From: F1-120-MAGs118 sp013360535
Lineage (GTDB): Bacteria > Planctomycetota > UBA1135 > GCA-002686595
Assembly (NCBI GenBank): GCA_026647215.1
Contig: JAPKHC010000059.1
Location: 1-14,694 of the forward strand
Reading direction: 5' to 3'
DNA: 14,694 nt
In this document: in pieces, positions 1 through 7,468 of the stretch
Layout of the letters: each line of letters starts with the position of its first letter
Position numbering within the stretch: the first letter of the stretch is position 1
The notes under the pieces: model-generated
Database searches by the model: none
Told to the model about the DNA's origin: nothing
Seen by the model: the letters and a program-made list of their open reading frames with translations, nothing else
Program-made: the position numbers and the translations under genes

Positions 1-157
1 CCACGCGCGCGAGGTCGCGCTCGAGCACCTCGACGCGGCGCGCGGTCTGCGCGCGGCGGTGCGCGCTGACGAGCGACAGCTCGCGCGTGCGCTGCTCGAG
101 CTGGCGGATCGCTTCCATCTGGGGGCCGAGCAGGAGCTCGATCGGTGTCTCTCTCAT
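1..157 (-). CDS. Partial gene, N-terminal coiled-coil protein of unknown function
   Basis: This frame opens with ATG at 157-155 and stays open for 52 codons to the left edge, so the C-terminus is outside the window. The ATG shares an ATGA overlap with the stop codon of the Rid-family gene upstream, the same arrangement seen between that gene and the SDR gene, which is the main reason to believe it is real. The visible residues are rich in Glu, Arg, Gln and Leu, with hydrophobic residues at roughly heptad spacing from about residue 15 onward, as expected for an amphipathic helix or coiled coil. A short hydrophobic stretch (IELLLG) lies near the N-terminus, but there is no signal peptide. I do not recognise the family. 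It is probably translationally coupled to the two genes before it and made in the same transcript. Confidence 0.6.
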   Translation of the reverse strand, partial: MRETPIELLLGPQMEAIRQLEQRTRELSLVSAHRRAQTARRVEVLERDLARV

Positions 158-579
158 GGGTTCGTTCTCGTTTCCGGGGGAAGGGCGGCGAGCGCCTGGA
201 TCTCGACCATGGCGCCCTCGTCGAGCAGCGCCGCGACCTGCACGAGCGCCATCGCCGGGTAGTTCCGGCCGACGAGCTCTTTCCAGGCCGCCCCGAGCTC
301 GCGCGTGCACGCGAGGTACGCGCGCTTGTCGGAGACGAACACGGTCATCTGGATCAGGTGTTCGGGGCCGCCCCCCGCCGCGCGCACGACGGCGACGACG
401 TTGGAGAGCGCCTGGCGGAACTGCGCGGCGAAGTCGCCGGCGCCGACGAGCTTCTGCTCGGCGTCCCAGGCGATCTGGCCCGCGATCGCGAGCATCCGCG
501 CGCCCGCGGGCGCGAGCACGCCGTTGGAGTACCCCTTGGGCGGCGCCCATCCGGCGGGCTGGATCGGCTCGTTCTTCAT
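154..579 (-). CDS. Rid family protein (RidA-like), catalytic Arg absent
   Basis: A 141-residue protein, the usual length for a Rid (YjgF/YER057c/UK114) subunit, a family that forms trimers with active sites between subunits. Family features visible are Y17 in the N-terminal KGYSNG segment, IAGQIAWD near residues 32-39, the QALSNVVAVV helix near 56-65, and the C-terminal strand VEIQALA near 125-131. Canonical RidA deaminates reactive enamines and imines using an Arg in a P-A-R motif (R105 in E. coli) and a Glu (E120). Here the aligned positions read P-A-M (M110) and Q128, so canonical imine deaminase activity is unlikely. The start is fixed by an ATGA overlap with the SDR stop codon, and its own stop overlaps the next ATG. 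This places it with the Rid subgroups lacking the Arg, whose functions are mostly unknown. A 2-aminomuconate deaminase-like role is an alternative I cannot exclude. Confidence 0.9.
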   Translation of the reverse strand: MKNEPIQPAGWAPPKGYSNGVLAPAGARMLAIAGQIAWDAEQKLVGAGDFAAQFRQALSNVVAVVRAAGGGPEHLIQMTVFVSDKRAYLACTRELGAAWKELVGRNYPAMALVQVAALLDEGAMVEIQALAALPPETRTNP

Positions 580-1364
580 CGCGGCGCGGGATGATAGCGC
601 GGCATGCCGCCATCGAGCTCGACCAACGCGCCGTTGGTGCCCCCTTCGGCGAGCGCGCGCACGACCTGCGCGATCTGCTCGGGTTTCACGAGCTTCCCGG
701 CCGGATTTTCCGCCGCGAGCAACGCGCGCGCCTCGTTCTCGCTGCGCCCGGTCTTGGCGACGATCGTCTGCACCGACGCGTCGGTCATCGGCGAGTCGAC
801 GTAGTGCGGGCACACGCTCGCGACATGGATGCCGGTGCCGTCGAGCTCGAGCGCCGCCGCGCGCGCCCAGCCGACGAGCGCATGCTTCGACGCGCAATAG
901 GCCGCGACGTAGCGGTAGCCGCGCAGCCCCGCCGACGACGCGACGTTGACGATGCGCCCGTACTTGCGCTCGCGCATTTTCGGCAGGAGCGCCTCGGCCA
1001 TGCGCCGCGCGCCGTGGAAGTTGATCCGCAGGTGGCGCTCGTAGAGCTCCTCGACCGAGCCGTCCTTGGGCACGAGCGGAGCGCTGACCGCGATCCCGGC
1101 GTTGTTGACGAGCCAGTCGAGCTCGCCGGCGAGCTCGCGAGCGCGCGCGACCGCTCTGGCGATCGACTGCGGGTCGCCGACGTCGAGCTCGACCGCCCAG
1201 GCCGCCGCCCCACCCTGCCGCAGCTCCTCCGCGAGCCGCTCGCATTCATCCAGCGTGCGGGCCGCGACCACGACCCCGACCCCGGCCCGCCCGAGCTCCC
1301 GGGCGATGGCCGCCCCGATCCCCCGTCCGGCTCCCGTCACTAGGGCGATGCGGCGCGTTTCCAT
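576..1364 (-). CDS. SDR family NAD(P)-dependent oxidoreductase
   Basis: A 262-residue classical short-chain dehydrogenase/reductase with a single Rossmann domain, expected to be cytosolic. The sequence shows the cofactor-binding TGAGRGIG at residues 10-17, the NNAG motif at 87-90, a structural Asn at 115, the catalytic Ser region at 133-134, and the YCASK active-site motif with Y146 and K150. An Arg in the VAARTLDE segment after the second strand would favour NADP, but this is not decisive. Substrate cannot be read from the sequence; the overall look is of FabG or 3-hydroxybutyrate dehydrogenase-type SDRs. I saw no Shine-Dalgarno sequence before ATG 1364, but the glycine motif sits at the normal distance from it. 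It is the first gene of a three-gene minus-strand operon whose members overlap by ATGA, so its product probably acts with the Rid protein. Confidence 0.93.
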   Translation of the reverse strand: METRRIALVTGAGRGIGAAIARELGRAGVGVVVAARTLDECERLAEELRQGGAAAWAVELDVGDPQSIARAVARARELAGELDWLVNNAGIAVSAPLVPKDGSVEELYERHLRINFHGARRMAEALLPKMRERKYGRIVNVASSAGLRGYRYVAAYCASKHALVGWARAAALELDGTGIHVASVCPHYVDSPMTDASVQTIVAKTGRSENEARALLAAENPAGKLVKPEQIAQVVRALAEGGTNGALVELDGGMPRYHPAPR

Positions 1365-1401
1365 GGCCGCGGATTGTCGCCCCGCCGTCGGGGGGCTGTC
1401 G

Positions 1402-1447
1402 AGCGCGCCGTCTGCGCCCTTCGGCGTAGTCAGAAGCGCGCTTTTTT
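1402..1447 (+). terminator. Terminator-like two-part hairpin with T-run, upstream of the DAB operon
   Basis: On the plus strand the outer arms AGCGCGC (1402-1408) and GCGCGCT (1436-1442) are perfectly complementary. The inner arms CTGCGCC (1412-1418) and GGCGTAG (1423-1429) pair with one G-U wobble around a CTTC loop. Six T residues follow at 1442-1447. The stem plus T-run resembles an intrinsic terminator reading rightwards, yet no plus-strand gene ends here. It could be an attenuator in the leader of the operon starting at 1497, or an insulator that stops antisense transcription coming through the SDR gene. On the minus strand it would lie in the 5' leader of the SDR operon. Confidence 0.5.
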
Positions 1448-1472
1448 CCTGAAACCTTGGAAAGTCAGGGGC

Positions 1473-1478
1473 TAGGAT
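1473..1478 (+). promoter_or_regulatory. Possible -10 element (TAGGAT) of the HTH-DUF1232/DAB operon
   Basis: TAGGAT matches four of the six TATAAT consensus bases. It lies downstream of the terminator-like hairpin and 18 bases before the GTG start at 1497. No -35 element with good spacing is visible; the nearest TTGGAA at 1457-1462 is only 10 bases away. If used, the leader would be very short, which fits the absence of a Shine-Dalgarno sequence. The call rests on position and a weak match only. Confidence 0.22.
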
Positions 1479-1496
1479 CAGCCGAACTTCACATTT

Positions 1497-2099
1497 GTGA
1501 ATCCTCCCGAGCCCCGCCTCCCCGCCGTGACCTCGAACTCCCTCCAGCCGCCCTCCACCGTCGCCGAGCTGCGCGACTTCCTCGAAGGGCAAGACCTGAG
1601 CCCCGAACGCCTCGCGGAGCGCACCGGAGTCTCCAACATGACCTGGCGCCGCCTGCTCGCGCGCGACGGCGCCACGCCGATTCCTGAGAAGTACCGCGCG
1701 GTGCTGATGACCTTCGTCGAGGTGCGAGCGCCGGCGCTCGACCCGCAGGAACTGGCCGCCTCGGGACTCGGCGGCAGCGAGCAGGCCGTGCTGCGGACGA
1801 TCGCCCAGGACGGCGCCGCGGCGAAGGCCCCCGAGCGTGTGCTGGCCGAGCTCGACTCCAAGCGCGCGAGCCTGCGCGGCATTCCCGCGCGACTGAGCTC
1901 GCTCGTCGAACGCCTCGTCGAGCTGCTCCCCCGCGCCACCGTCGCCTCGCGCGCCCTGATCGTGGGCGCGCTCCTGTACTTCATCAATCCGTTCGACCTC
2001 GTGGCCGATGCCCTGATCGGCATCGGGCTGCTCGACGACGTCGGTGTGCTGGCGATCGTCGTCCGGCACCTGAAGTCGAAGCGCCCGAGCAAGGCCTAG
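1497..2099 (+). CDS. HTH-DUF1232 (YkvA-like) fusion protein
   Basis: A 200-residue protein with two recognisable parts. Residues 21-55 resemble a helix-turn-helix of the XRE/Cro kind: LSPERLAERTGV (34-45) followed by a recognition-like helix, SNMTWRRLLA. Residues about 152-192 match the DUF1232/YkvA pattern, a short hydrophobic helix with a YFINPFDLVAD motif (161-171) and a second hydrophobic helix ending in LDDVGVLAIVV. DUF1232 proteins are small, membrane-associated and functionally uncharacterised. The linker (60-150) is helical and charged. The start is taken as GTG at 1497; an in-frame GTG at 1527 is an alternative, and neither has a Shine-Dalgarno sequence. It ends 12 bp before sulP and reads the same way, so it heads the DAB operon. 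It may be a membrane-tethered regulator or a helper of the transporter, but no function is established. Confidence 0.82.
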   Translation: MNPPEPRLPAVTSNSLQPPSTVAELRDFLEGQDLSPERLAERTGVSNMTWRRLLARDGATPIPEKYRAVLMTFVEVRAPALDPQELAASGLGGSEQAVLRTIAQDGAAAKAPERVLAELDSKRASLRGIPARLSSLVERLVELLPRATVASRALIVGALLYFINPFDLVADALIGIGLLDDVGVLAIVVRHLKSKRPSKA

Positions 2100-2111
2100 C
2101 CCCCTCTACCC

Positions 2112-3599
2112 ATGACTGACACTTCGGCTTCGCGCGGCTTCTCGCGCGACTTTGCGGCGTCCTTGGTCGTCTTCCTCGTCGCGCTCCCGCTCTCGCTCGG
2201 CATCGCCGTGGCTTCCGGAGCGCCGACGGTGCGAGCGGGGCTCGTCGCCGCGATCATCGGCGGCATCGTCGTCGGCCTGATCGGCGGTGCGCCACTGCAA
2301 GTGAGCGGACCGGCGGCCGGACTGACCGTGATGGTGTTCGGCTACATCCAGAACTTCGGATTCAAGGCGACGTGCGTGGTCGCGATCGCGGCCGGAGCGC
2401 TGCAGGTCGCCGCCGGACTGTTCGGAATCGCGCGCGCGGCGCTGGCGATCTCGCCGGCCGTGCTGCAGGCGATGCTCGCGGGCATCGGCGTGCTGATCTC
2501 GCTCGGACAGGTGCACGTGCTGTTCGGGGCGAAGCCGATCGGCAACGCGATCGGCAGCCTGCAGGCCCTGCCGACGACGCTCTCCAACGCCCACACGGGC
2601 ACGATGATCGTCGGCTTCACGACGCTCGGAGTGCTGCTCCTGTGGAACCGCTTCGTGGCCACGAAGGTCACGTTCCTGCCGGGTTCGCTGGTCGCGATCG
2701 CGGTCGGGACGGTGCTGGCGGGCTTCGTGCCCGGCGACGTCCCGCTCGTGCAAGTGCCCGACAGCGTGCTCGGCGCCTTCGACTGGCCGAGCCTCGACGG
2801 GCGCAACGTGGGCGACCTCGCGATCGCCGCGGCGGGCGTCGCGTTCGTCGCGAGCTGCGAGTCGCTGCTGTGCGCCGTGGCGACCGACAAGCTGCACTCC
2901 GGGGCGCGCGCGAACCTCAACCGCGAGCTGTGGGGCCAGGGCGTCGGCAACATCCTCTCGGGCGCGCTCGGCGGCCTGCCGATCACGGGCGTCATCGTGC
3001 GCAGCTCGGCCAACATCGCCTCGGGCGCGCGCTCGCGCTGGTCGGCGGTGCTGCACGGCGTGTGGATGCTGATTTTCGTCGCGCTGTTCGCCGGCTTCCT
3101 CGGCCGCATCCCGCTGGCGGCCCTCGCGGCGCTGCTCGTGCACGTCGGCGTCAAGCTGGTGAAGATCAAGGAAGTGAAGCGTGTGCACGAGTTCGGCGAG
3201 GTCGTGGTCTACGCGGTCACGATCCTCGGCGTCGTGTTCATCAACCTGCTGTGGGGCATCGCGCTGGGCTTCGGCCTCGCGATCGCGATGCTGCTGCGCT
3301 CGATGACGCGCGTGCGGCTCAAGGTCGAGGACCGCGGCGACACGTTGAAGGCGACGCTGACGGGCAACCTGAGCTTCCTCGCCGTGCCGGGAATTTCCGC
3401 GGAACTGGCGCAGCTTCCCGCCGGCCGCACCGTGCACTTCGACATCGACGCCGAGGAGATCGACCACGCCGCGGTCGAGGCGATCCGCGACTGGCGCCTC
3501 GCCTACGAGCGCTCCGGCGGCAAGGTCGTCAAGCGGCCGCTCGAGGAGCTGTGGAACGAGCTCACGTCGCGCAAGGGCGGCGCCGAGGTCGCGGTCTAG
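2112..3599 (+). CDS. SulP family anion transporter (possible bicarbonate importer) with STAS domain
   Basis: A 495-residue inner-membrane protein of the SulP (SLC26-like) family, which moves sulfate, bicarbonate, dicarboxylates or other anions. The N-terminal half shows the family signature: ALPLSLGIAVASGAP in the first membrane segment (24-38) and QVSGPAAG at 63-70. A conserved CESLLCA with E250 and a GGLPITGVIVRSSAN stretch (287-301) follow. Roughly 10-14 hydrophobic segments extend to residue 398. The rest (about 402-480) fits a cytoplasmic STAS domain. Substrate cannot be read from sequence. Sitting directly before dabA and dabB argues for bicarbonate, as in the SulP transporter BicA and in SulP-carbonic anhydrase pairs, but sulfate is not excluded. 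ATG 2112 is 12 bp after the previous stop; dabA starts 18 bp downstream, so co-transcription is likely. Confidence 0.93.
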   Translation: MTDTSASRGFSRDFAASLVVFLVALPLSLGIAVASGAPTVRAGLVAAIIGGIVVGLIGGAPLQVSGPAAGLTVMVFGYIQNFGFKATCVVAIAAGALQVAAGLFGIARAALAISPAVLQAMLAGIGVLISLGQVHVLFGAKPIGNAIGSLQALPTTLSNAHTGTMIVGFTTLGVLLLWNRFVATKVTFLPGSLVAIAVGTVLAGFVPGDVPLVQVPDSVLGAFDWPSLDGRNVGDLAIAAAGVAFVASCESLLCAVATDKLHSGARANLNRELWGQGVGNILSGALGGLPITGVIVRSSANIASGARSRWSAVLHGVWMLIFVALFAGFLGRIPLAALAALLVHVGVKLVKIKEVKRVHEFGEVVVYAVTILGVVFINLLWGIALGFGLAIAMLLRSMTRVRLKVEDRGDTLKATLTGNLSFLAVPGISAELAQLPAGRTVHFDIDAEEIDHAAVEAIRDWRLAYERSGGKVVKRPLEELWNELTSRKGGAEVAV

Positions 3600-3617
3600 C
3601 TCCTCCCGGGCGCCACC

Positions 3618-6167
3618 ATGAATCCGACATCGCAGGTCGGGCGCTGGCTCGACCAGTGCCGCCCCGTGCTGCCATTGCAGAATCCGCTGTGGGCCTTCGT
3701 CCACAACAACATCCTGCAGCACTTCGAGCCGCACGAGTTCCTCCACGGCGTGCGCGAAGCCGCGGCGCTGTACCGGGGCCGCCCGTACGAGCGCGAGTCG
3801 TTCTACCGGCGCGAGCTCGAGCGTGGCCGCATCCGGCGCGAGACGCTCGAGGCGGTGCTGACCGAGCGTTTGCCCGCGCTCGCTGCGCCGCGGGTCGAGC
3901 GGTTCCTGTCCGACCGCAGCCTCGGCGACACGCTGCCGCCGCTCGAGGCGCTGCGGCTGGCGCCGCGGCTCGAGGCGCGCCTGCCCGTGCGCCATGGCCG
4001 TTACCTCAAGGATTTGCTCGTGCCGCTGGTCGCGACGCACCTCGACCAAGGCATCGCGCCGTGGTCGAGCCCGCTGCGCGAGGACAGCCTGTGGACCGCG
4101 TTCGTCGAGAGCGTCGAGCAGGCGCCGGACTGGTCTTTCGACTGGATCGTGCCGCTGCGCGAGCGCCTGCGCGCGCACCGCGCGGCCGGTCGCGGGCCGG
4201 ACGAGGTGTGCGAGCACGAGGTGCTGCTCGTGGCGCCCGCGGGGCGCGAGGTCGACTACTGCCTCGAGACGCTGTACGAGCTCAAGGGCTGGAGCGGCGC
4301 CGTCGCGCGGCTCGAGGCCGACCCGAAGCTCGCTCCGCTCGAAGCGCCGCCGAAGCTGCACCTCGTCGACTGGCTCGCGATGCTGCTCGTCGCGCAACAC
4401 GCGCTCGACGACTGGATCCTCGCGGAAAACGGCCTCGAACGGTCGGTCGTGCAGCGGGACCCCGCGCCGATCGAGGAGACCCGCAGCCTCGCGCGGCTGC
4501 ACCTGTGGCAGCTCGCCTACGAGCGTTCCTTCGGCGGCGAGTTCCTCGCGCACCTCGAGCGCGGCCTGACCGTGGCGAGCCGCGAGCCGCGCCCGCGCCG
4601 GGCACCGGTGCAGGCCCTGATCTGCATGGACGACCGCGAGGAGTCGCTGCGCCGCGCGCTCGAGCTGCCGGGCATCGACGTCGAGACCTGGGGCGCCGTC
4701 GGGTTCTTCGGGCTCGACATGAACTTCGAGGCGCTGGGCGCAGCGCGACCGACGCGCCAGTGCCCGCCCGTGATCGAGCCGTCGCGCACGCTGCGCGAGG
4801 TCGCGATCGACGGCGTCGGCAAGGAGCTCTCTCGCGCGCAGCAGGCCGCACGGGCGAGCGACACGCTGCACCTGTCCGCCTACTACCACTCGCGCACGTT
4901 GTTCCGCGGCGTCGCGGTGTCGCTCGGCCTCGGCCTGCTCGGCTTCCTGCCGCTGGTCGCGAAGGTGCTGATGCCCGCGCGTGTCAACCGCTGGCGCCGT
5001 GCGCTCGTCGACGCGGCCTTTCCGCATCCGCCGGCGCGCATCGAGCTCGAGCAGGGCGGCTATTCGCTCGACGAGCAGGCGCGCATCGTGGACGGCGTGC
5101 TGCGCACGTGCGGGTTGACGCGGGACTACGCGCCGATCGTCGCGGTCGTCGCCCACGGCTCGACGAGCGCCAACAACCCGTTCCGGCAGGCCTACGGCTG
5201 CGGCGCGTGCTGCGGCAACTCCGGCGCCCCCAACTCGCGCGCCTTCGCCGCGATGGCGAACGATCCGCGCATCCGCGAGCGCCTCGCCGCGCGCGGGCTC
5301 ACGATCCCCGACGGCACGCTGTTCGTGCCTTGCCTGCACGACACGGCGCTCGACACGTTCCAGGTGCTCGACGAGAGCTTCCTGCCGGCCTCGCGGGCCG
5401 CGGAACTGGCCGACCTGCGCCAGCGTTTCGACCGCGCCTGCGCGCACAACGCGCAAGAACGCGGGCTGCGCTTCGAGCAGGGCCCGGGGTTCCTCGGGCG
5501 CTCGCACGACCCCGAGAGCATGCTGCAGCACGTCGAGGACCGCGGGCACGACCTCGCGCAGCCGCGGCCGGAATACGGCCACAACCGTGTCGCGACCTGC
5601 ATCGTCGGTCGGCGCGAGCTGACGGCGCCGACGGCGCTCGACCGGCGCTCGTTCCTCGTGTCCTACGACCCCAGCCAGGACACCGACGGCAGCGTGCTCG
5701 CGGCCGCGGTGCTCGGTTCCGTGCCGGTCGCGGTCAACATCGCGATGGACTACTACTTCTCGCGCGTCGATCCCGACGGCTTCGGCGCGGGCTCGAAGCT
5801 GCCGCTCAACGTCGTGTCGTTGCTCGGCGTCATCACGGGCTCCAAGAGCGACCTGCGCATCGGCCTCGCGCGCCAGATGGTCGAGCTGCACGAGCCGATG
5901 CGCGCGCTGGTGCTGCTCGAGGCCACGGAGGAGCACGTGCTCAAGCTCGTCCGCTCCAACGCGCGCCTCACGCGCCTCGTCGACGGACACTGGATGCAGC
6001 TGGGACGCATCGATCCCAACACACGCGCGATCGAGCTGTGGACCGGCACTCGTTTCGAGCCGTGGCGCGGCGCCTGGCCGGACTTCGCGGGCCATGTCGC
6101 ACGCACCGGGGAGCTGCCGGCGGTTCTCGACGCCCGCTCGGACGCGCTGCTCGAGGTGCCCGCGTGA
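3618..6167 (+). CDS. dabA: DabA, DUF2309 subunit of the DAB inorganic carbon pump
   Basis: An 849-residue DUF2309 (UPF0753) protein. DabA is a distant beta-carbonic-anhydrase relative that, with DabB, couples CO2 hydration to ion flow and accumulates bicarbonate at the cytoplasmic membrane; MpsB of staphylococci is the same family. The zinc-binding residues are visible: C336 and D338 in ICMDDREES, H513 in VVAHGSTS, and C528 in YGCGACCGNSG. The Cys-x-Asp pair and the 15-residue His-to-Cys spacing match the known DabA site (C351, D353, H524, C539 in Halothiobacillus). N-terminal NPLWAFVHNN (22-31) is also typical. No membrane segment is certain; one hydrophobic patch lies near 431-451. The length is full. 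The stop overlaps the dabB GTG by 4 nt (6164-6167), so the two are translationally coupled. Confidence 0.96.
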   Translation: MNPTSQVGRWLDQCRPVLPLQNPLWAFVHNNILQHFEPHEFLHGVREAAALYRGRPYERESFYRRELERGRIRRETLEAVLTERLPALAAPRVERFLSDRSLGDTLPPLEALRLAPRLEARLPVRHGRYLKDLLVPLVATHLDQGIAPWSSPLREDSLWTAFVESVEQAPDWSFDWIVPLRERLRAHRAAGRGPDEVCEHEVLLVAPAGREVDYCLETLYELKGWSGAVARLEADPKLAPLEAPPKLHLVDWLAMLLVAQHALDDWILAENGLERSVVQRDPAPIEETRSLARLHLWQLAYERSFGGEFLAHLERGLTVASREPRPRRAPVQALICMDDREESLRRALELPGIDVETWGAVGFFGLDMNFEALGAARPTRQCPPVIEPSRTLREVAIDGVGKELSRAQQAARASDTLHLSAYYHSRTLFRGVAVSLGLGLLGFLPLVAKVLMPARVNRWRRALVDAAFPHPPARIELEQGGYSLDEQARIVDGVLRTCGLTRDYAPIVAVVAHGSTSANNPFRQAYGCGACCGNSGAPNSRAFAAMANDPRIRERLAARGLTIPDGTLFVPCLHDTALDTFQVLDESFLPASRAAELADLRQRFDRACAHNAQERGLRFEQGPGFLGRSHDPESMLQHVEDRGHDLAQPRPEYGHNRVATCIVGRRELTAPTALDRRSFLVSYDPSQDTDGSVLAAAVLGSVPVAVNIAMDYYFSRVDPDGFGAGSKLPLNVVSLLGVITGSKSDLRIGLARQMVELHEPMRALVLLEATEEHVLKLVRSNARLTRLVDGHWMQLGRIDPNTRAIELWTGTRFEPWRGAWPDFAGHVARTGELPAVLDARSDALLEVPA

Positions 6168-7465
6168 ATCCCCTCGACATCCTGATCGTCGTCGCGCTCG
6201 GCATCGCCATGGCGGCGCCACTTGGGCTCGGGATCCTGCATCTGGCGGGCAAGCCGGCCGGCGAGCGCTGGAGCGTGATCGTCGCGGACCTGCACTCGAT
6301 CCTCCTGTTCGTCGTGTCGATGTCGCTCGTGGTGACCTTCGTCGCCACCGGCGCCCACTCGCACGAGGTGCACCTGCCGCCGCCGCTCGTGGTCGAGGGC
6401 TACGCGTGGCATCCGGTGTTCCTGATCGACCGCGTGTCGGTCACGTACTTCTCGCTCGTGTCGCTCGTCTATCCGGCGATCGTGCGCTTCTCGATCCCCG
6501 CCTTCCACCGCGAGCCGGGGGCGCCGCGCTACTGGTTCCTCGTCACGCTGCTCGCATTCGCGCTGTTCGCGGTGTCGCTGGCGGGCAACATCGACGTGCT
6601 GTACGTGGGCTGGGAGCTCGTCGGGCTGTGCTCGATCCACCTGATCTCGTTCTTCCGACAGAACCCGCGCGCGGCCGAGAACAGCCTGCGGGCGCTGATC
6701 TACTACCGCCTGTGCGACGCGGGCCTGCTGGGCGCGGCGGTGTGGATCCACCACTCGTTCCCGACGGCGGAGTTCTCGCACTTCCACGACGACGCCACCG
6801 TGCATGGGGCGCAGGTGGTCGGCTTCCTGCTCCTGTTCGCCTCGCTGGCGAAGTCGGCGCAGTTCCCGATGTCCCCGTGGCTGCACCGCGCGATGGAAGG
6901 CCCGGCGGCGTCGAGCGCGATCTTCTACGGAGCGCTCAGCGTGCACCTCGGTCCGCTGCTGCTCCTGCGCACCAGTCCGCTGTGGATGCAGTTCCCCTCC
7001 GTGCGCCTCGCCTGCATCGGCGTCGGCGTCATGACGGGCATCTACGCGACACTCGTCGGGCGCACGCGGCCCGACGCGAAAACCTCGCTCGCCCACGCGA
7101 CGATGGCGCAGCTCGGCGCGATCTACGTCGAGGTCGGCATGGGCTGGCACACGCTCGCGCTCGTGCACCTGTTCGCCCACGCCGGACTGCGCACGTGGCA
7201 GTTCCTGCGCTCGTCCTCGCTGATCCAGGACTTCCAGCAGAACCCGCTCGTGTTCACCGACGCGCGCCTGCACGTGCAGCGCGGCTTCTGGGGCCGCGTC
7301 ACGCCCCGCGCGTTCCAGCGTGGCATGTACCTCGCGGCGATGCGGCTGTTCTGGATCGATGCGCTGCAGTGGCGTTTCGTCGCGCGGCCGTGGCTGGCGG
7401 CGTGGGAGCTGCTCGCCAGCCTCGAGGACCGTTGCCTCGCGCGCGAGCGCCGGCGGAGCAACTGA
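6164..7465 (+). CDS. dabB: DabB, NuoL/Mrp-like membrane subunit of the DAB pump
   Basis: A 433-residue polytopic membrane protein of the proton-conducting antiporter-like family (NuoL, MrpA, DabB). It should conduct the ion flow that drives DabA. Diagnostic segments are YVGWELVGLCSIHL (147-160), with the membrane Glu E151, and AKSAQFPMSPWLHRAMEGP (229-247), with the channel Lys K230. LVHLFAHAGLRTWQFLR (333-349) keeps H339 but has R343 where NuoL has a Lys; I believe other DabB proteins share this. After about 350 the protein departs from NuoL and ends in an amphipathic, Arg-rich tail, so the C-terminal NuoL-type membrane segments (TM12-14) are missing. The next gene may supply them. The GTG start at 6164 is chosen because it forms a GTGA overlap with dabA and places the first membrane helix immediately after it. 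Confidence 0.93.
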   Translation: MNPLDILIVVALGIAMAAPLGLGILHLAGKPAGERWSVIVADLHSILLFVVSMSLVVTFVATGAHSHEVHLPPPLVVEGYAWHPVFLIDRVSVTYFSLVSLVYPAIVRFSIPAFHREPGAPRYWFLVTLLAFALFAVSLAGNIDVLYVGWELVGLCSIHLISFFRQNPRAAENSLRALIYYRLCDAGLLGAAVWIHHSFPTAEFSHFHDDATVHGAQVVGFLLLFASLAKSAQFPMSPWLHRAMEGPAASSAIFYGALSVHLGPLLLLRTSPLWMQFPSVRLACIGVGVMTGIYATLVGRTRPDAKTSLAHATMAQLGAIYVEVGMGWHTLALVHLFAHAGLRTWQFLRSSSLIQDFQQNPLVFTDARLHVQRGFWGRVTPRAFQRGMYLAAMRLFWIDALQWRFVARPWLAAWELLASLEDRCLARERRRSN

Positions 7466-7468
7466 GCC

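Noticed and set aside
2372..6163. Long plus-strand frame continuous with dabB, suggesting a giant fusion
   Set aside because: The part before 6164 is out of frame with sulP and dabA and is Arg-rich nonsense. Only the segment from GTG 6164 has membrane and NuoL features.
2106..6221. A 1371-codon open frame on the minus strand
   Set aside because: It lies wholly antisense to sulP and dabA, both well supported by motifs. Its product is dominated by Arg, Asp, Glu, His and Ala with no domain, as expected from the shadow of high-GC codons.
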